Shown here: one piece after another, positions 52,680-61,618 of the stretch
Layout of the letters: each line of letters begins with the position of its first letter
Numbering within the stretch: the stretch's first letter is position 1
From: an uncultured Candidatus Melainabacteria bacterium
Lineage (GTDB): Bacteria; Cyanobacteriota; Vampirovibrionia; Gastranaerophilales; Gastranaerophilaceae
NCBI GenBank assembly: GCA_934726055.1
Contig: CAKVCZ010000011.1
Span: 18,159-82,158, forward strand
Direction of reading: 5' to 3'
DNA length: 64,000 nucleotides
Notes under the pieces: model-generated
The model's database searches: none
Seen by the model: only the letters and a program-made list of their open reading frames with translations
Told to the model about the DNA's origin: nothing
Translations under genes and position numbers: made by a program

Positions 52680-54533
52680 TTAAATCGTTGTTGCTAATGC
52701 CGGAGCTATTTGTATGAACGCTCTTACTAACTCAGCATCCCATTGAGTTCCTGCACCTGATTGTAAGATTTCACAAGCTTTTTCAACACCTAAACCTTTT
52801 CTGTAAGGTCTATCACTTATTAAAGCGTGATATGTATCAGCAACAGCTACTATTCTTGCTTCTAATGGAATTTCTTCACCCTTTAACTGACAAGGATAAC
52901 CTGTACCATCGTAGTGTTCATGGTGATATTTTACCATTGGCATTAAATCTTTTAGTGCTTCATTTTGCATTAATACTTTTTCTGCACCAATCGTTGGATG
53001 TTGCTTCATTATTTCCCATTCTTCATCAGATAAGTGAGTTGGTTTCTTTAATACTGATTCAGGAATACCAATTTTACCTACATCGTGAAGCAAAGCACCT
53101 AATCTGATTCTTTGAACTTCGTGTTCAGGCATATTTAAAGCTCTTGCTAAAGCTTCAGAATATTTAGAAACAGATGTTGAATGACCTTTTGTATATGGAT
53201 CTTTTGCATCAATTGCACTTGCAAGAGATGCAGCCAATTCTTCCAAGTGATGTTGAGAAGAAATTTCTTCACTTGCAAATTTATTTACAAGTTCTTCTTC
53301 AAAATTTACACCCAATTGAGAATGACGTTTTGTTAATACCTCAGCGAATGAATGTAAAGCCATATCATCCCAGAAATTGAAATCAGAGGCACTGATTATA
53401 GCACTCATTCCATCTTTATAACCTTTAGATTGAGAGATATACATCGCTTGTTCAGCAGATACCAATAACTTTTCTTGTTCCTTTGCACATTGCGGATAAT
53501 TTGCAATACCAACTGAAACCTTAACCGGTCCAACATCATCAATAAAGCAACAAGATAAACTATATGTTAAAAATTCTGCCAAATACTTCGCTTCATTTGT
53601 ATCTGTATCAGGAAGGACAATAGCGATTTCATCACCGCCGTAACGACCTGCTTTATCATTTGAACGAATATTTTGTTTTACTTTTTCTGCAACTAATTTA
53701 ATTACTTCATCACCTTTAGCATGACCTAATTCTCTGTTAATTTTTGAAATGTTATTAACATCCATCATTATTACAGAAAGAGTAGAATTTGATTTTTCAG
53801 CTTTTTCTAATTCACTTGATAAAATTTCTTGGAAACCTCTGTGATTACTCAATGAGGTCAATGTATCCGTATTTGCGTGAGCCTTTGCTTGTTCTATCAA
53901 ATCTGAATTATGCATGAACAATGCATAATGACTCGCAATTAAAGAATATAAATCAGAATGTTCTTCAACTTTATTATCGCCGATAATCATAACACCCAAA
54001 CATTCTGTAACTGACATTAAAGGAATGATAGCAACCGTTGGGCATTGTAAATAAGATAATTTCAAGAATTTTGAATCATTTTTAATAACCATTTCTTGAG
54101 AATTAAAAGCTTCTACAATCGGATTTGTATCATCTGATAAAAATACTCTTGAAGAATAAGTTCCACCAACTTTGTCAGTTAATTTTATATTAATACATTT
54201 TGATTTTTCTTGATATAAACCTACCGCAGTAAATTGAGCACCCATTTTTCTTGTTAATAAAGAATTTAGAGAAGAATAAAAATCTGAAGGATTTGTTTTT
54301 CCCTTTAATGATGCACTTATTGATGAAATAATTTCACGATAATCTGTTGTTGCAAGAACAATATTATTATTCAAATTGTTATAACCGCCATACAATCTGT
54401 TTGATGTAGGACGTGTTGTAACATTCGCTCCAAATCTTGGCATAAATCCTGAACCTGAAATAGGATTTGAAGTCATAGTTTTGTTATATAAGATTTCTTT
54501 TTCTTGTTTAATTAATATGTCTTTGTTAATCAA
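52680..54533 (-). CDS. GGDEF and HD-GYP domain c-di-GMP protein
   Basis: 617 residues: a GAF-like region (about 60-225), a GGDEF domain with RYGGDEIAIVLPDTD (about 292-306; the motif is GGDEI) and an HD-GYP phosphodiesterase domain with HDVGKIGIPE (about 480) and HHEHYDGTGYP. No transmembrane helix is seen, so it is cytoplasmic. Both making and breaking of c-di-GMP are possible. A TTG start at 54533 has AGGA eight bases upstream; the ATG at 54476 (MTSNPISGSGF) is the alternative and would expose an N-terminal motif typical of this lineage. Confidence 0.87.
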   Translation of the reverse strand: MINKDILIKQEKEILYNKTMTSNPISGSGFMPRFGANVTTRPTSNRLYGGYNNLNNNIVLATTDYREIISSISASLKGKTNPSDFYSSLNSLLTRKMGAQFTAVGLYQEKSKCINIKLTDKVGGTYSSRVFLSDDTNPIVEAFNSQEMVIKNDSKFLKLSYLQCPTVAIIPLMSVTECLGVMIIGDNKVEEHSDLYSLIASHYALFMHNSDLIEQAKAHANTDTLTSLSNHRGFQEILSSELEKAEKSNSTLSVIMMDVNNISKINRELGHAKGDEVIKLVAEKVKQNIRSNDKAGRYGGDEIAIVLPDTDTNEAKYLAEFLTYSLSCCFIDDVGPVKVSVGIANYPQCAKEQEKLLVSAEQAMYISQSKGYKDGMSAIISASDFNFWDDMALHSFAEVLTKRHSQLGVNFEEELVNKFASEEISSQHHLEELAASLASAIDAKDPYTKGHSTSVSKYSEALARALNMPEHEVQRIRLGALLHDVGKIGIPESVLKKPTHLSDEEWEIMKQHPTIGAEKVLMQNEALKDLMPMVKYHHEHYDGTGYPCQLKGEEIPLEARIVAVADTYHALISDRPYRKGLGVEKACEILQSGAGTQWDAELVRAFIQIAPALATTI

Positions 54534-54706
54534 ATCTAAAATCCTAAATTTTAACTATATAATATTTAAAACTTGTGCACAAAAAAAATTGCTATTTATA
54601 AAAAATAAACGCATTAGTCTGTAAAGCAATTATATAGCTTTTTTTGAATAATTGCAAAAATTCTTTACATTTATTTACACAATAAAAAACATGCCGCATG
54701 CTCTAT

Positions 54707-55468
54707 TTATTCTAATTCACTTAGTACCGAAAGAGCCTTTATTTTCTTTGTTGAATGCGACTGTATATAATCATTTAATAGATTAAAGCAAACTTCACAA
54801 ACTTTTAATGTTGCTTTTTTATCATACTCACTTTCGTAATTAAAATCAAATTGCATCATTGCTTGTAAAAAATCTCTTATCTTGTGATGTAATTTTAATT
54901 TGACCCCTAAAGCATCATTGCATTCTTTGCAAACTACACCGCCCATTTGAATTGAAAAATACATATCTTCATCTAAAATTTGCTCTCTGCAACATAAACA
55001 ACTATCCAGTTCTAATCCAAAACCTGCAACTAACATAATTTTTAATTGAAATTTTATCACAGCAAGCATTACATCCTTTTTAGAGGTTGAATTTGCTATT
55101 CTATCAAGTGCCTTGTAGAAAAGTTCATAAACTTCTTTACTTGAAGGATCCTCTTCGACCCCAAAAATAGAAATTATTTCTGAAATATACGAAGAATAAA
55201 CTAATTTATCTAAATCTTGCCTTGTTTTTTGGAAAGAATTTAAAGTTTCAGCCTGACAAATTGTATCCATTTTTTTACCTTTATAAAGCATTATTTTATT
55301 TGCCATTAAAGAATCCATTCTTGCACCAAGGGAACTTTTTGTTTTTTTTACTCCTTTTGCAACTCCACGCATCAAGCCGTGTTCTTTTGAATACATCACA
55401 ACGATTTTGTCAGATTCACTCAAATTATATGATTTTAGATTTATTGCATCAACTACAACGTTATTCAT
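54707..55468 (-). CDS. recO: DNA repair protein RecO
   Basis: 253 residues. RecO helps load RecA onto SSB-coated DNA with RecR. The N-terminal OB fold begins VVVDAINLKSYNLSESDKIVVMYS and GLMRGVAKGVKK, and the zinc-binding segment CLCCREQ...CKEC (about 156-180) is present. The usual SSB-tail contact for RecO would not be possible with the short SSB in this window. It overlaps pilT by eight bases. Confidence 0.92.
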   Translation of the reverse strand: MNNVVVDAINLKSYNLSESDKIVVMYSKEHGLMRGVAKGVKKTKSSLGARMDSLMANKIMLYKGKKMDTICQAETLNSFQKTRQDLDKLVYSSYISEIISIFGVEEDPSSKEVYELFYKALDRIANSTSKKDVMLAVIKFQLKIMLVAGFGLELDSCLCCREQILDEDMYFSIQMGGVVCKECNDALGVKLKLHHKIRDFLQAMMQFDFNYESEYDKKATLKVCEVCFNLLNDYIQSHSTKKIKALSVLSELE

Positions 55469-56564
55469 TTGGTTTTCTCATATTAGTACCGTGATAAACA
55501 CCACGCATCATTTGTTCTAATTCATTTTTATTATCAGAAGTTTCTAAAGCAGTTTCTTTTGTAATTGCACCATCTTCATACAATCTAAACAACGATTCAT
55601 TCATTGTTAACATATCGTTAAATGAACCTTTTCTAATTAAATCATATATACTTTCAACTTCGTCTTTTAAAATTAAATCCTTAATTGTTGATGTTACAAC
55701 CAAAACTTCGCAAGCAGGAAATCTTCCGGTTCCGTTTGCCTTTTTGACAAGTTTTTGAGCAATTGTTCCTCTTAATGTTTGAGCCAACTGATTTTTAACA
55801 ACATCCCTATCTTCCGGATTATACATATTTATAATACGATATATTGTTTGAATCGCATCATTTGTGTGTAATGTAGCAAAAACTAAATGCCCAGTTTCAG
55901 CTGCCTGCAATGCCGAATCAAGAGTTTCCAAATCACGAATTTCACCAATTAGGATAACATCCGGATCTTGTCTTAGAGCATATTTAATACCGGATGCAAA
56001 GTTTTTCGTATCAATACCAACTTGACGTTGAGTTATAATAGATTTTTTATCATTGAACATAAATTCAATCGGATCTTCAATTGTAATAATATGTTTTTGA
56101 TATTTCGAATTAATATATTCAATAAATGCAGCAAGGGTTGTTGATTTACCTGAACCTGTCGGACCTGTAATTAAAACAATGCCGTTGTTGTAATCAGCAA
56201 ATTGAGAAATTGCAACCGGCAAATTTAATTTTTCAAAATTACTGATATAATACGGAATAACACGAAATACTAAACTATATTCAGCTAAAGCTCTGGATAA
56301 ATTAACCCTAAAACGAGCAATACCCTTCACTTCGTATGAAAAATCCAAATCTGTAAGTTCGTATAACTTATCTTTCAAAAATTCAGGAACAATACTGCTT
56401 ACAATAGCATTCATTTCTGAAGATTGAATAGGTGGAGCATCCACTTTTAAAATAAGACCATCTCTACGAACTACCGGTCTTTCTCCAACCTTTAAGTGAA
56501 TATCTGAAGAATTTGATTTAACTACCTTTTCAAGAAAAGAATCTAAATTAAATTGTTCGGTCAT
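55461..56564 (-). CDS. pilT: Type IV pilus retraction ATPase PilT
   Basis: 367-residue hexameric ATPase that powers pilus retraction and twitching. The Walker A motif GPTGSGKSTT is at 134-143, the Asp box has EDPIEFMF, the Walker B region is RQDPDVILIGEIRD and the His box is ATLHTNDA. The C-terminal LTMNESL and DGAITKETAL are PilT-like. PilU is the alternative, but the C-terminus fits PilT better. It shows that the pilin genes in the window belong to, or share cells with, a retractable pilus. Confidence 0.93.
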   Translation of the reverse strand: MTEQFNLDSFLEKVVKSNSSDIHLKVGERPVVRRDGLILKVDAPPIQSSEMNAIVSSIVPEFLKDKLYELTDLDFSYEVKGIARFRVNLSRALAEYSLVFRVIPYYISNFEKLNLPVAISQFADYNNGIVLITGPTGSGKSTTLAAFIEYINSKYQKHIITIEDPIEFMFNDKKSIITQRQVGIDTKNFASGIKYALRQDPDVILIGEIRDLETLDSALQAAETGHLVFATLHTNDAIQTIYRIINMYNPEDRDVVKNQLAQTLRGTIAQKLVKKANGTGRFPACEVLVVTSTIKDLILKDEVESIYDLIRKGSFNDMLTMNESLFRLYEDGAITKETALETSDNKNELEQMMRGVYHGTNMRKPNE

Positions 56565-56638
56565 AATATCTCCTCTAAGAATATTATAATATCATCAAAA
56601 AAAACATGTACAATTTTGTTACAAAAAATAAGATATTA

Positions 56639-56667
56639 TTGACATATTGTTACTTTGAATGCACAAT
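56639..56667 (+). promoter_or_regulatory. gcv operon promoter
   Basis: A perfect TTGACA (56639-56644) is followed after 17 bases by CACAAT (56662-56667). The leader to the gcvT start codon is about 18 bases, too short for a glycine riboswitch. Confidence 0.5.
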
Positions 56668-56691
56668 TTTAATAGGAATGTGGGGTAGATT

Positions 56692-57798
56692 ATGTTAAAA
56701 GAAACTTTGCTACACGATAATCACGTAAAACTAAATGCAAAAATGGTAGATTTCGCAGGTTGGCACATGCCTGTACAATATACCTCAATCATAGAAGAGC
56801 ACAAAAATGTTAGGAATAATGTAGGCTTGTTTGATGTTTCTCATATGGGAGAAGTTTTTGTAACAGGAAAAGATTCACTTGCGTTTTTGCAAAAAATTGT
56901 GCCGCAAGATATTTCTAAATTATACGACTCAAAAGCTGTTTATTGCCAATTACCAAATAAAAACGGCGGATTGATTGATGACTTAATTATCTACAAATTA
57001 AAAGATGAAAAATATCTTATTATTGTTAATGCATCAAGAATTGACGAAGATGTAAACTGGTTTGTTAGAAATAGTATAGGATATGATGTATATATAGATA
57101 ATCAATCTCATAACTATTCTCTTATAGCTATACAAGGTCCAAAAGCAGGCAAAGTATTAAAAAAAATCGGCTATAACGTAGAACAAGACTTTTTTACAAT
57201 AAAATCTACTGAATTAAAAAATATTCCAGCATTCGTTTCAAGAACAGGTTATACCGGAGAAGACGGTTTTGAAATTTTAATAGAAAACAAATACGCTGAA
57301 AAAATGTGGAATTTACTCCTTGAAGAAGGAAAAGAATACTCTATTCTGCCAATTGGATTAGGTGCAAGAGATACTTTAAGATTAGAAGCAGCACTTCACT
57401 TATACGGAAATGACTTAACCGAAGAAACAACTCCAATTGAAGCAGGATTATCATGGTCTGTACCAAAAGATAAAAAAGAAGACTATAACGGAAAAGAAAT
57501 TATCTTAAACCAAATAAAAAACGGTACAGAGAAAAAACTTATCGGGATAAAAATGAATTCACGTGCAATTCCAAGACACGAACACGAAGTTTATTTTAAC
57601 GGAGAAAAAGTAGGTACAGTAACAAGCGGAGGATTCTCTCCAATGCTTAATGGAACTATCGCACTTTGTTATGTAAAAAATATTCCGGAAATAAAAACAG
57701 ATACAACTGTTCAAGTATTAATCAGAGAAAAATTATATGATGCAACTGTTGTAAAAAGACCATTTGTAAAAAAACATAATAGCAATAAAGAAGTATAG
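56692..57798 (+). CDS. gcvT: Glycine cleavage system T protein (aminomethyltransferase)
   Basis: Transfers the methylene group from the H protein to tetrahydrofolate, releasing ammonia. 368 residues; family motifs include FAGWHMPVQYTSI, FDVSHMGE, SRTGYTGEDGFEI and GLGARDTLRLEAALHLYGND. GGGG lies six bases before the ATG. It is the first gene of gcvT-gcvH-gcvPA. Confidence 0.96.
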   Translation: MLKETLLHDNHVKLNAKMVDFAGWHMPVQYTSIIEEHKNVRNNVGLFDVSHMGEVFVTGKDSLAFLQKIVPQDISKLYDSKAVYCQLPNKNGGLIDDLIIYKLKDEKYLIIVNASRIDEDVNWFVRNSIGYDVYIDNQSHNYSLIAIQGPKAGKVLKKIGYNVEQDFFTIKSTELKNIPAFVSRTGYTGEDGFEILIENKYAEKMWNLLLEEGKEYSILPIGLGARDTLRLEAALHLYGNDLTEETTPIEAGLSWSVPKDKKEDYNGKEIILNQIKNGTEKKLIGIKMNSRAIPRHEHEVYFNGEKVGTVTSGGFSPMLNGTIALCYVKNIPEIKTDTTVQVLIREKLYDATVVKRPFVKKHNSNKEV

Positions 57799-57809
57799 AA
57801 GGAGAATTT

Positions 57810-58193
57810 ATGAGTACAAAAGAAAAAATTTTATGTTCAAAAACTCACGAATATATTTTAGAAAATGAAGGAAATAATTATACTGTTGGTTTAACAGACT
57901 ATGCTGTTGAACAATTAGGTGATATCGTATTTTTAGAATTACCTGAAGTAGGTGCAAGCTTCAATAAAGGTGATGTATTTGCAACTGTTGAATCTGTAAA
58001 AGCTGCATCAGAAATTTATATGCCAATTTCAGGAACTATTACTGAAGTTAATGAAAGTGTTGTAAATGCTCCTGAAACACTAAATGAAGATTCTTACAAT
58101 GACGGTTGGCTTGTAAAAGTTGATTTTACAGGAAACGATGTAGAATTATCAGATTTACTGGATTACAACGATTATAGAGAAGAAGTACAATAA
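57810..58193 (+). CDS. gcvH: Glycine cleavage system H protein
   Basis: Lipoyl-carrying shuttle protein of 127 residues. The lipoylation lysine is Lys64 in ATVESVKAASE, and the N-terminal THEYILENEGNNYTVGLTDYA is typical. AGAAGGAGAA precedes the ATG. It is coupled to gcvPA by a TAATG junction. Confidence 0.96.
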   Translation: MSTKEKILCSKTHEYILENEGNNYTVGLTDYAVEQLGDIVFLELPEVGASFNKGDVFATVESVKAASEIYMPISGTITEVNESVVNAPETLNEDSYNDGWLVKVDFTGNDVELSDLLDYNDYREEVQ

Positions 58194-59440
58194 TGGATAA
58201 TTTTTTAGCTCTAAATGAAACAGATAGAAAAGAAATGTTGGAATTTATTTCAAAAAGTTCTATTGAAGACCTGTTTGAACAAATTCCTCAAAAAGCCAAA
58301 ATGGTAAATTTGGATTTACCGGATGCTTTAAGCGAAATGCAAACACAAAAAACTATAAAAAATCTTGCAAAAAAAAATAATGCTGATTATGCATATTTTA
58401 TAGGTGCCGGAGTTTATAACAAATTCGTACCGGCTGCAGTTGGTCAAATTGCACAAAGATATGAATTTTTAACAGCATATACTCCATATCAACCCGAAAT
58501 TTCGCAAGGAACATTGCAAATTATGTACGAATTTCAATCAATGATTTGCAAACTTACAGGAATGGATATATCAAACGCATCTGTTTATGACGGAGCAACT
58601 GCCGCTGCTGAAGCTGTTATCATGGCAAAAAGAATTTCTAAGAAAAACAAGGTCATAATTTCTGATACAATCAATCCTGAATATTTAAAAGTTATTCAAA
58701 CTTATGCTTGGGCAAATGATATTGAACTTGAAATGTTTGATAAGGTTCCCGAAAATGTTTCAGAATACGCAGGCGTAGTTGTTCAAAATCCAAACTTCTA
58801 TGGAGAAATTAAAGAAATTCAACCTGTTGAAAACTCTTTATTAATTGTTATTACAGATGTTTCTTCTCTTGGAATATTAACTCCTCCATCAGAATACAAC
58901 GCTGATATCGTTGTCGGAGATATTCAACCTCTTGGAATTCCAATGTCATTTGGCGGTCCGCATGCAGGATTTATGGCTTGCAGAGAAAAATTTATGCGTC
59001 AATTACCGGGAAGACTTGCCGGTCAAACATTAGACAAAGACGGAAAGGTCGCATACACTCTTACAATACAAACTCGTGAACAACATATAAAGAGAGAAAA
59101 AGCAACAAGTAATATTTGTTCAAATCAAGCCCTAATCGCTCTTTGCTCAACCGTATATCTAAGTTTACTTGGAGAAAAAGGGTTTAAACAAGCAAGTTTT
59201 CTTTCCAGTAAAAATGCTCACGATTTAGCAAAAAAACTTCAAGCTAAAGGAATAAAAGTTCTTTCTAAAGATTTTTATAATGAATTTTTAATTGAAGTTG
59301 AATACGCAGACAAAACTCTTGCAAAATTAAAAGAAAATAACATTATCGGCGGATACAAAGTTGATGAAAAAACTATTCTTGTTTGTACAACCGAAATGAA
59401 CACAGAAGAAGAAATTAATCTTTACGTTCAATCAGTATAA
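58193..59440 (+). CDS. gcvPA: Glycine dehydrogenase (decarboxylating) subunit 1
   Basis: N-terminal half of the two-subunit P protein, 415 residues, which decarboxylates glycine. FIGAGVYNKFVPAAV, the TPYQPEISQGTLQ block and FGGPHAGFMACREKFMRQLPGRL are family landmarks. The PLP lysine lies in the partner GcvPB, which is not downstream: a terminator and the ribosomal cluster follow instead. gcvPB must be elsewhere, or the system is incomplete. Confidence 0.94.
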   Translation: MDNFLALNETDRKEMLEFISKSSIEDLFEQIPQKAKMVNLDLPDALSEMQTQKTIKNLAKKNNADYAYFIGAGVYNKFVPAAVGQIAQRYEFLTAYTPYQPEISQGTLQIMYEFQSMICKLTGMDISNASVYDGATAAAEAVIMAKRISKKNKVIISDTINPEYLKVIQTYAWANDIELEMFDKVPENVSEYAGVVVQNPNFYGEIKEIQPVENSLLIVITDVSSLGILTPPSEYNADIVVGDIQPLGIPMSFGGPHAGFMACREKFMRQLPGRLAGQTLDKDGKVAYTLTIQTREQHIKREKATSNICSNQALIALCSTVYLSLLGEKGFKQASFLSSKNAHDLAKKLQAKGIKVLSKDFYNEFLIEVEYADKTLAKLKENNIIGGYKVDEKTILVCTTEMNTEEEINLYVQSV

Positions 59441-59462
59441 AACATTTTATATTTTATATAAA

Positions 59463-59499
59463 AAATAGGACAATTTCAAAAAGAAATCGTCCTATTTTA
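59463..59499. terminator. Bidirectional terminator between gcvPA and rplR
   Basis: A 16-position stem with a single A-C mismatch (59463-59478 with 59484-59499) and a five-base loop. It is the common end of the gcv operon (+) and of the ribosomal cluster (-). Confidence 0.85.
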
Positions 59500-59517
59500 A
59501 TGCTTTTATCACAAAAA

Positions 59518-59886
59518 CTAGAATTGTAAACCAGCTTCTCTTGCAGCATCTGCTAATGCTTGAACTCTACCATGATATAAGAAGCCTCCTCTGTCGAATA
59601 CAACACATTCAACACCAGCTTTTAAAGCTTTCTTAGCGATAGCTTCACCAACCATTTTAGCTGCTTCAATGTTTCCACCGTGTTTCAATTTAGCCTTTAA
59701 ATCTTTATCAAGAGATGATGCTGAACATACTGTTACATTCTTTTCATCATCAATTAATTGAGCATAAATATGTTTTGTACTTCTGTAAACTGCCAATCTT
59801 GGGAATTCAGTTGTACCTTCCAAATTAACTCTTAAAGATTGATGTCTCTTTTGAACTTTTGGTTTTCTAATTTCTTGTTTAATCAT
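59518..59886 (-). CDS. rplR: 50S ribosomal protein L18
   Basis: 122-residue 5S rRNA-binding protein of the central protuberance. RPRLAVYRS-like FPRLAVYRSTKHIYAQ, GEAIAKKA and FDRGGFLYHGRVQALADAAREAGL are standard. It is the last ribosomal gene here; rpsE, which normally follows, is replaced by a terminator. A 270-base spacer separates it from rplF. Confidence 0.96.
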   Translation of the reverse strand: MIKQEIRKPKVQKRHQSLRVNLEGTTEFPRLAVYRSTKHIYAQLIDDEKNVTVCSASSLDKDLKAKLKHGGNIEAAKMVGEAIAKKALKAGVECVVFDRGGFLYHGRVQALADAAREAGLQF

Positions 59887-59940
59887 TTTTTTCTCCTTTA
59901 CCCAAACCTTCTTGAAACCTTTTCAAGGGTTTATATGGGC

Positions 59941-59970
59941 TACTATTTTATACTATTTTATACTATTTTA
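59941..59970. repeat. Three tandem copies of a 10-bp unit
   Basis: TACTATTTTA is repeated exactly three times, followed by a partial copy (TTACTATT). It lies in the leader of rplR. Confidence 0.9.
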
Positions 59971-59979
59971 TTACTATTC

Positions 59980-60156
59980 TTGCTAAGATTTTGTCTTTGC
60001 ATTCCTCCGCCGACTCACCGTCGCCGTACGAATGGCTACCTCATCTTGAATTATTGTTCCACTCGGACAAGTCGCTCATTTCACTTCCGTTGTCATTCGC
60101 TTTGTCCTCGATTCTTCGAGTTTCGGACTAAAGTCCTCACTCTACACAAAATTCAA
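59980..60156 (-). other. GC-rich structured spacer between rplF and rplR
   Basis: Bases 60001-60120 are 50% G+C (60 of 120), far above the surrounding sequence. On the minus strand hairpins include GGACT-TT-AGTCC and CTCGA-AGAA-TCGAG, with a longer-range GGACAA/TTGTCC pairing. No ORF with a start and ribosome binding site is present. It looks like an inserted or dispersed element rather than a normal ribosomal-operon gap. Confidence 0.5.
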
Positions 60157-60696
60157 CTATTTCTTACCAGCTTTACCAGCTTTACGTCTGATGTATTCGC
60201 CTTCGTATTTAACACCTTTTCCTTTGTAAACTTCAGGTTCACGTTTGCTTCTGATTAATGCTGCAACATCACCAACTGTTTGTTTGTTTGTACCTTTAAC
60301 AGTGATTTTTGTGTTAGCTTCAACAGAAATTGTAATACCTGCAGGTGGTTCAACTACAACAGGGTGAGAATATCCTAATGCCATGTTAAGTTTTGTACCT
60401 TCCATATTAGCACGGTAACCAACACCATTGATTTCTAATTTCTTTTCAAATCCGTCTTTAACACCTTTTACTGCGTTTGCAACAAGTGTTCTCATTAAAC
60501 CGTGTAATGCATTAGTTTTTCTTTCATCGTTGTTTGTAGTTAATACAACTTTATTATCTTCAACTTTTACTGTTAATTCCGGACTAACTTCTACAACTTC
60601 TGTACCCAAAGGTCCTTTTGCTGTAACTGTTTGACCATCTATTTTAACTTCAACTCCTTGCGGAATTTCAATAGGTAATTTACCAATTCTTGACAT
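60157..60696 (-). CDS. rplF: 50S ribosomal protein L6
   Basis: 179 residues. MSRIGKLPIEIPQGVEV is the family N-terminus, and the C-terminal repeat has GTNKQTVGDVAALIRSKREPEVYKGKG (read in parts) and the basic end RKAGKAGKK. The ATG at 60696 is preferred over an upstream in-frame codon because AAAGGAT lies just before it and the N-terminus then matches the family. Confidence 0.96.
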   Translation of the reverse strand: MSRIGKLPIEIPQGVEVKIDGQTVTAKGPLGTEVVEVSPELTVKVEDNKVVLTTNNDERKTNALHGLMRTLVANAVKGVKDGFEKKLEINGVGYRANMEGTKLNMALGYSHPVVVEPPAGITISVEANTKITVKGTNKQTVGDVAALIRSKREPEVYKGKGVKYEGEYIRRKAGKAGKK

Positions 60697-60769
60697 AATT
60701 CTAATCCTTTCTACGAGCTTTTCTGTCAATTGAACTCGATTTTATTTTTAATAAAGTTCTTAAACTTTA

Positions 60770-61165
60770 TTACCATACATAACATAAAATTTCGCCGCCT
60801 AAGTTTTCTTTACGAGCTTTTCTGTCTGACATCAAACCTTTGCTTGTAGAGATAACTGCAACGCCCATACCACCTAAAACTTTTGGTAAGTTTTTAGATT
60901 TGCTGTATGTTTTTAAACCAGGAGTCGAAACTCTTTGTAAGTTTGTAATTACTGGTTTGCGAGCTTCATCATATTTTAAAGTGATAACAATTTTATTGAA
61001 TTTTGAAGAATCATCGATTTTGTAATCAACGATAAAACCTTCATTTTTCAAAAGTTTTGCTAATTCAACTTTCAATTTTGAAGCCGGGATTTCAACAGTT
61101 TCATGTGAAACCATGTTTGCGTTTCTAATACGAGTTAGCATATCTGCTATTGGATCTGTATTCAT
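60770..61165 (-). CDS. rpsH: 30S ribosomal protein S8
   Basis: 131 residues; binds the central domain of 16S rRNA. NTDPIADMLTRIRNAN at the N-terminus and LGGMGVAVISTSKGLMSDRKAR near the C-terminus are diagnostic. It is separated from rpsN by 452 bases that contain two terminators, so it probably starts a new transcription unit with rplF and rplR. Confidence 0.96.
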   Translation of the reverse strand: MNTDPIADMLTRIRNANMVSHETVEIPASKLKVELAKLLKNEGFIVDYKIDDSSKFNKIVITLKYDEARKPVITNLQRVSTPGLKTYSKSKNLPKVLGGMGVAVISTSKGLMSDRKARKENLGGEILCYVW

Positions 61166-61362
61166 TCTTTTTTCCTTTTCTACTTGCGGACTTGCTCAAA
61201 ACCATTTGAGTAGTATCCATAATGTACTCATCTCTTACCGAACTAATTATTGCTCATAAAAAAGCGTCTTTCGGCAGTTAGATATTTTATAGCTCAATCG
61301 TAATCCAAACATAACTATATTACAAGCATTATTTTGTAAAATTAATATATTTTAACTTATAT

Positions 61363-61402
61363 AAAAATAAGTGAAGCCCTCAAATGAACTTCACTTATTT
61401 TT
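61363..61402. terminator. Terminator inside the ribosomal protein cluster
   Basis: A 14-bp perfect stem (61363-61376 with 61389-61402), A- and T-flanked on both sides, in the gap between rpsN and rpsH. It would stop minus-strand transcription before rpsH. Confidence 0.75.
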
Positions 61403-61405
61403 TAC

Positions 61406-61603
61406 TTAAAACGATTTATTTACAACTAAATACTTTATTATCGACTGATAAGGTTTTATCACTATGGTTACATTTTCCTGATTATTTGTAGAATTATTTA
61501 CTCCTTGTTTGTTCCTAATTTCGCTTTTATATACTACATTGTAGACATTGTTAAAACATAAAACGGAGGATGTTAAATTAATTAAACATCCTCTGCTTTT
61601 GAA
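61406..61603 (-). pseudogene. Open frame of 65 codons without a start codon
   Basis: Between rpsN and rpsH one minus-strand frame is open for 65 codons and ends just before the terminator at 61363-61402. Its second half reads like protein (NQENVTIVIKPYQSIIKYLV). There is no ATG, GTG or TTG in a useful place. It could be a decayed gene; chance openness in AT-rich DNA is the main alternative. The rest of the 61166-61618 gap holds terminators and a possible -10 (rc of 61286-61291) for rpsH. Confidence 0.25.
61566..61593 (-). terminator. Hairpin directly after rpsN
   Basis: The 9-bp perfect stem GAGGATGTT/AACATCCTC with a ten-base AT loop, 26 bases past the rpsN stop, followed by a moderate U-rich stretch on the minus strand. 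Confidence 0.55.
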
Positions 61604-61618
61604 TCAAAATTTTAAAGC

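Noticed and set aside
56565..56691. Possible glycine riboswitch upstream of gcvT
   Set aside because: The gap is short, AT-rich and lacks the conserved GGAGAG and GAAGG-type aptamer elements; the predicted leader is only about 18 bases.
59941..59970. Tandem repeats considered as a CRISPR-like array
   Set aside because: The 10-bp units are directly adjacent with no spacers and no cas gene is present.
59839..60258. 139-codon plus-strand open frame across the rplF-rplR spacer
   Set aside because: It is antisense to both ribosomal genes at its ends, has no ribosome binding site, and its Phe/Leu-rich product is typical of the reverse strand of AT-rich genes.
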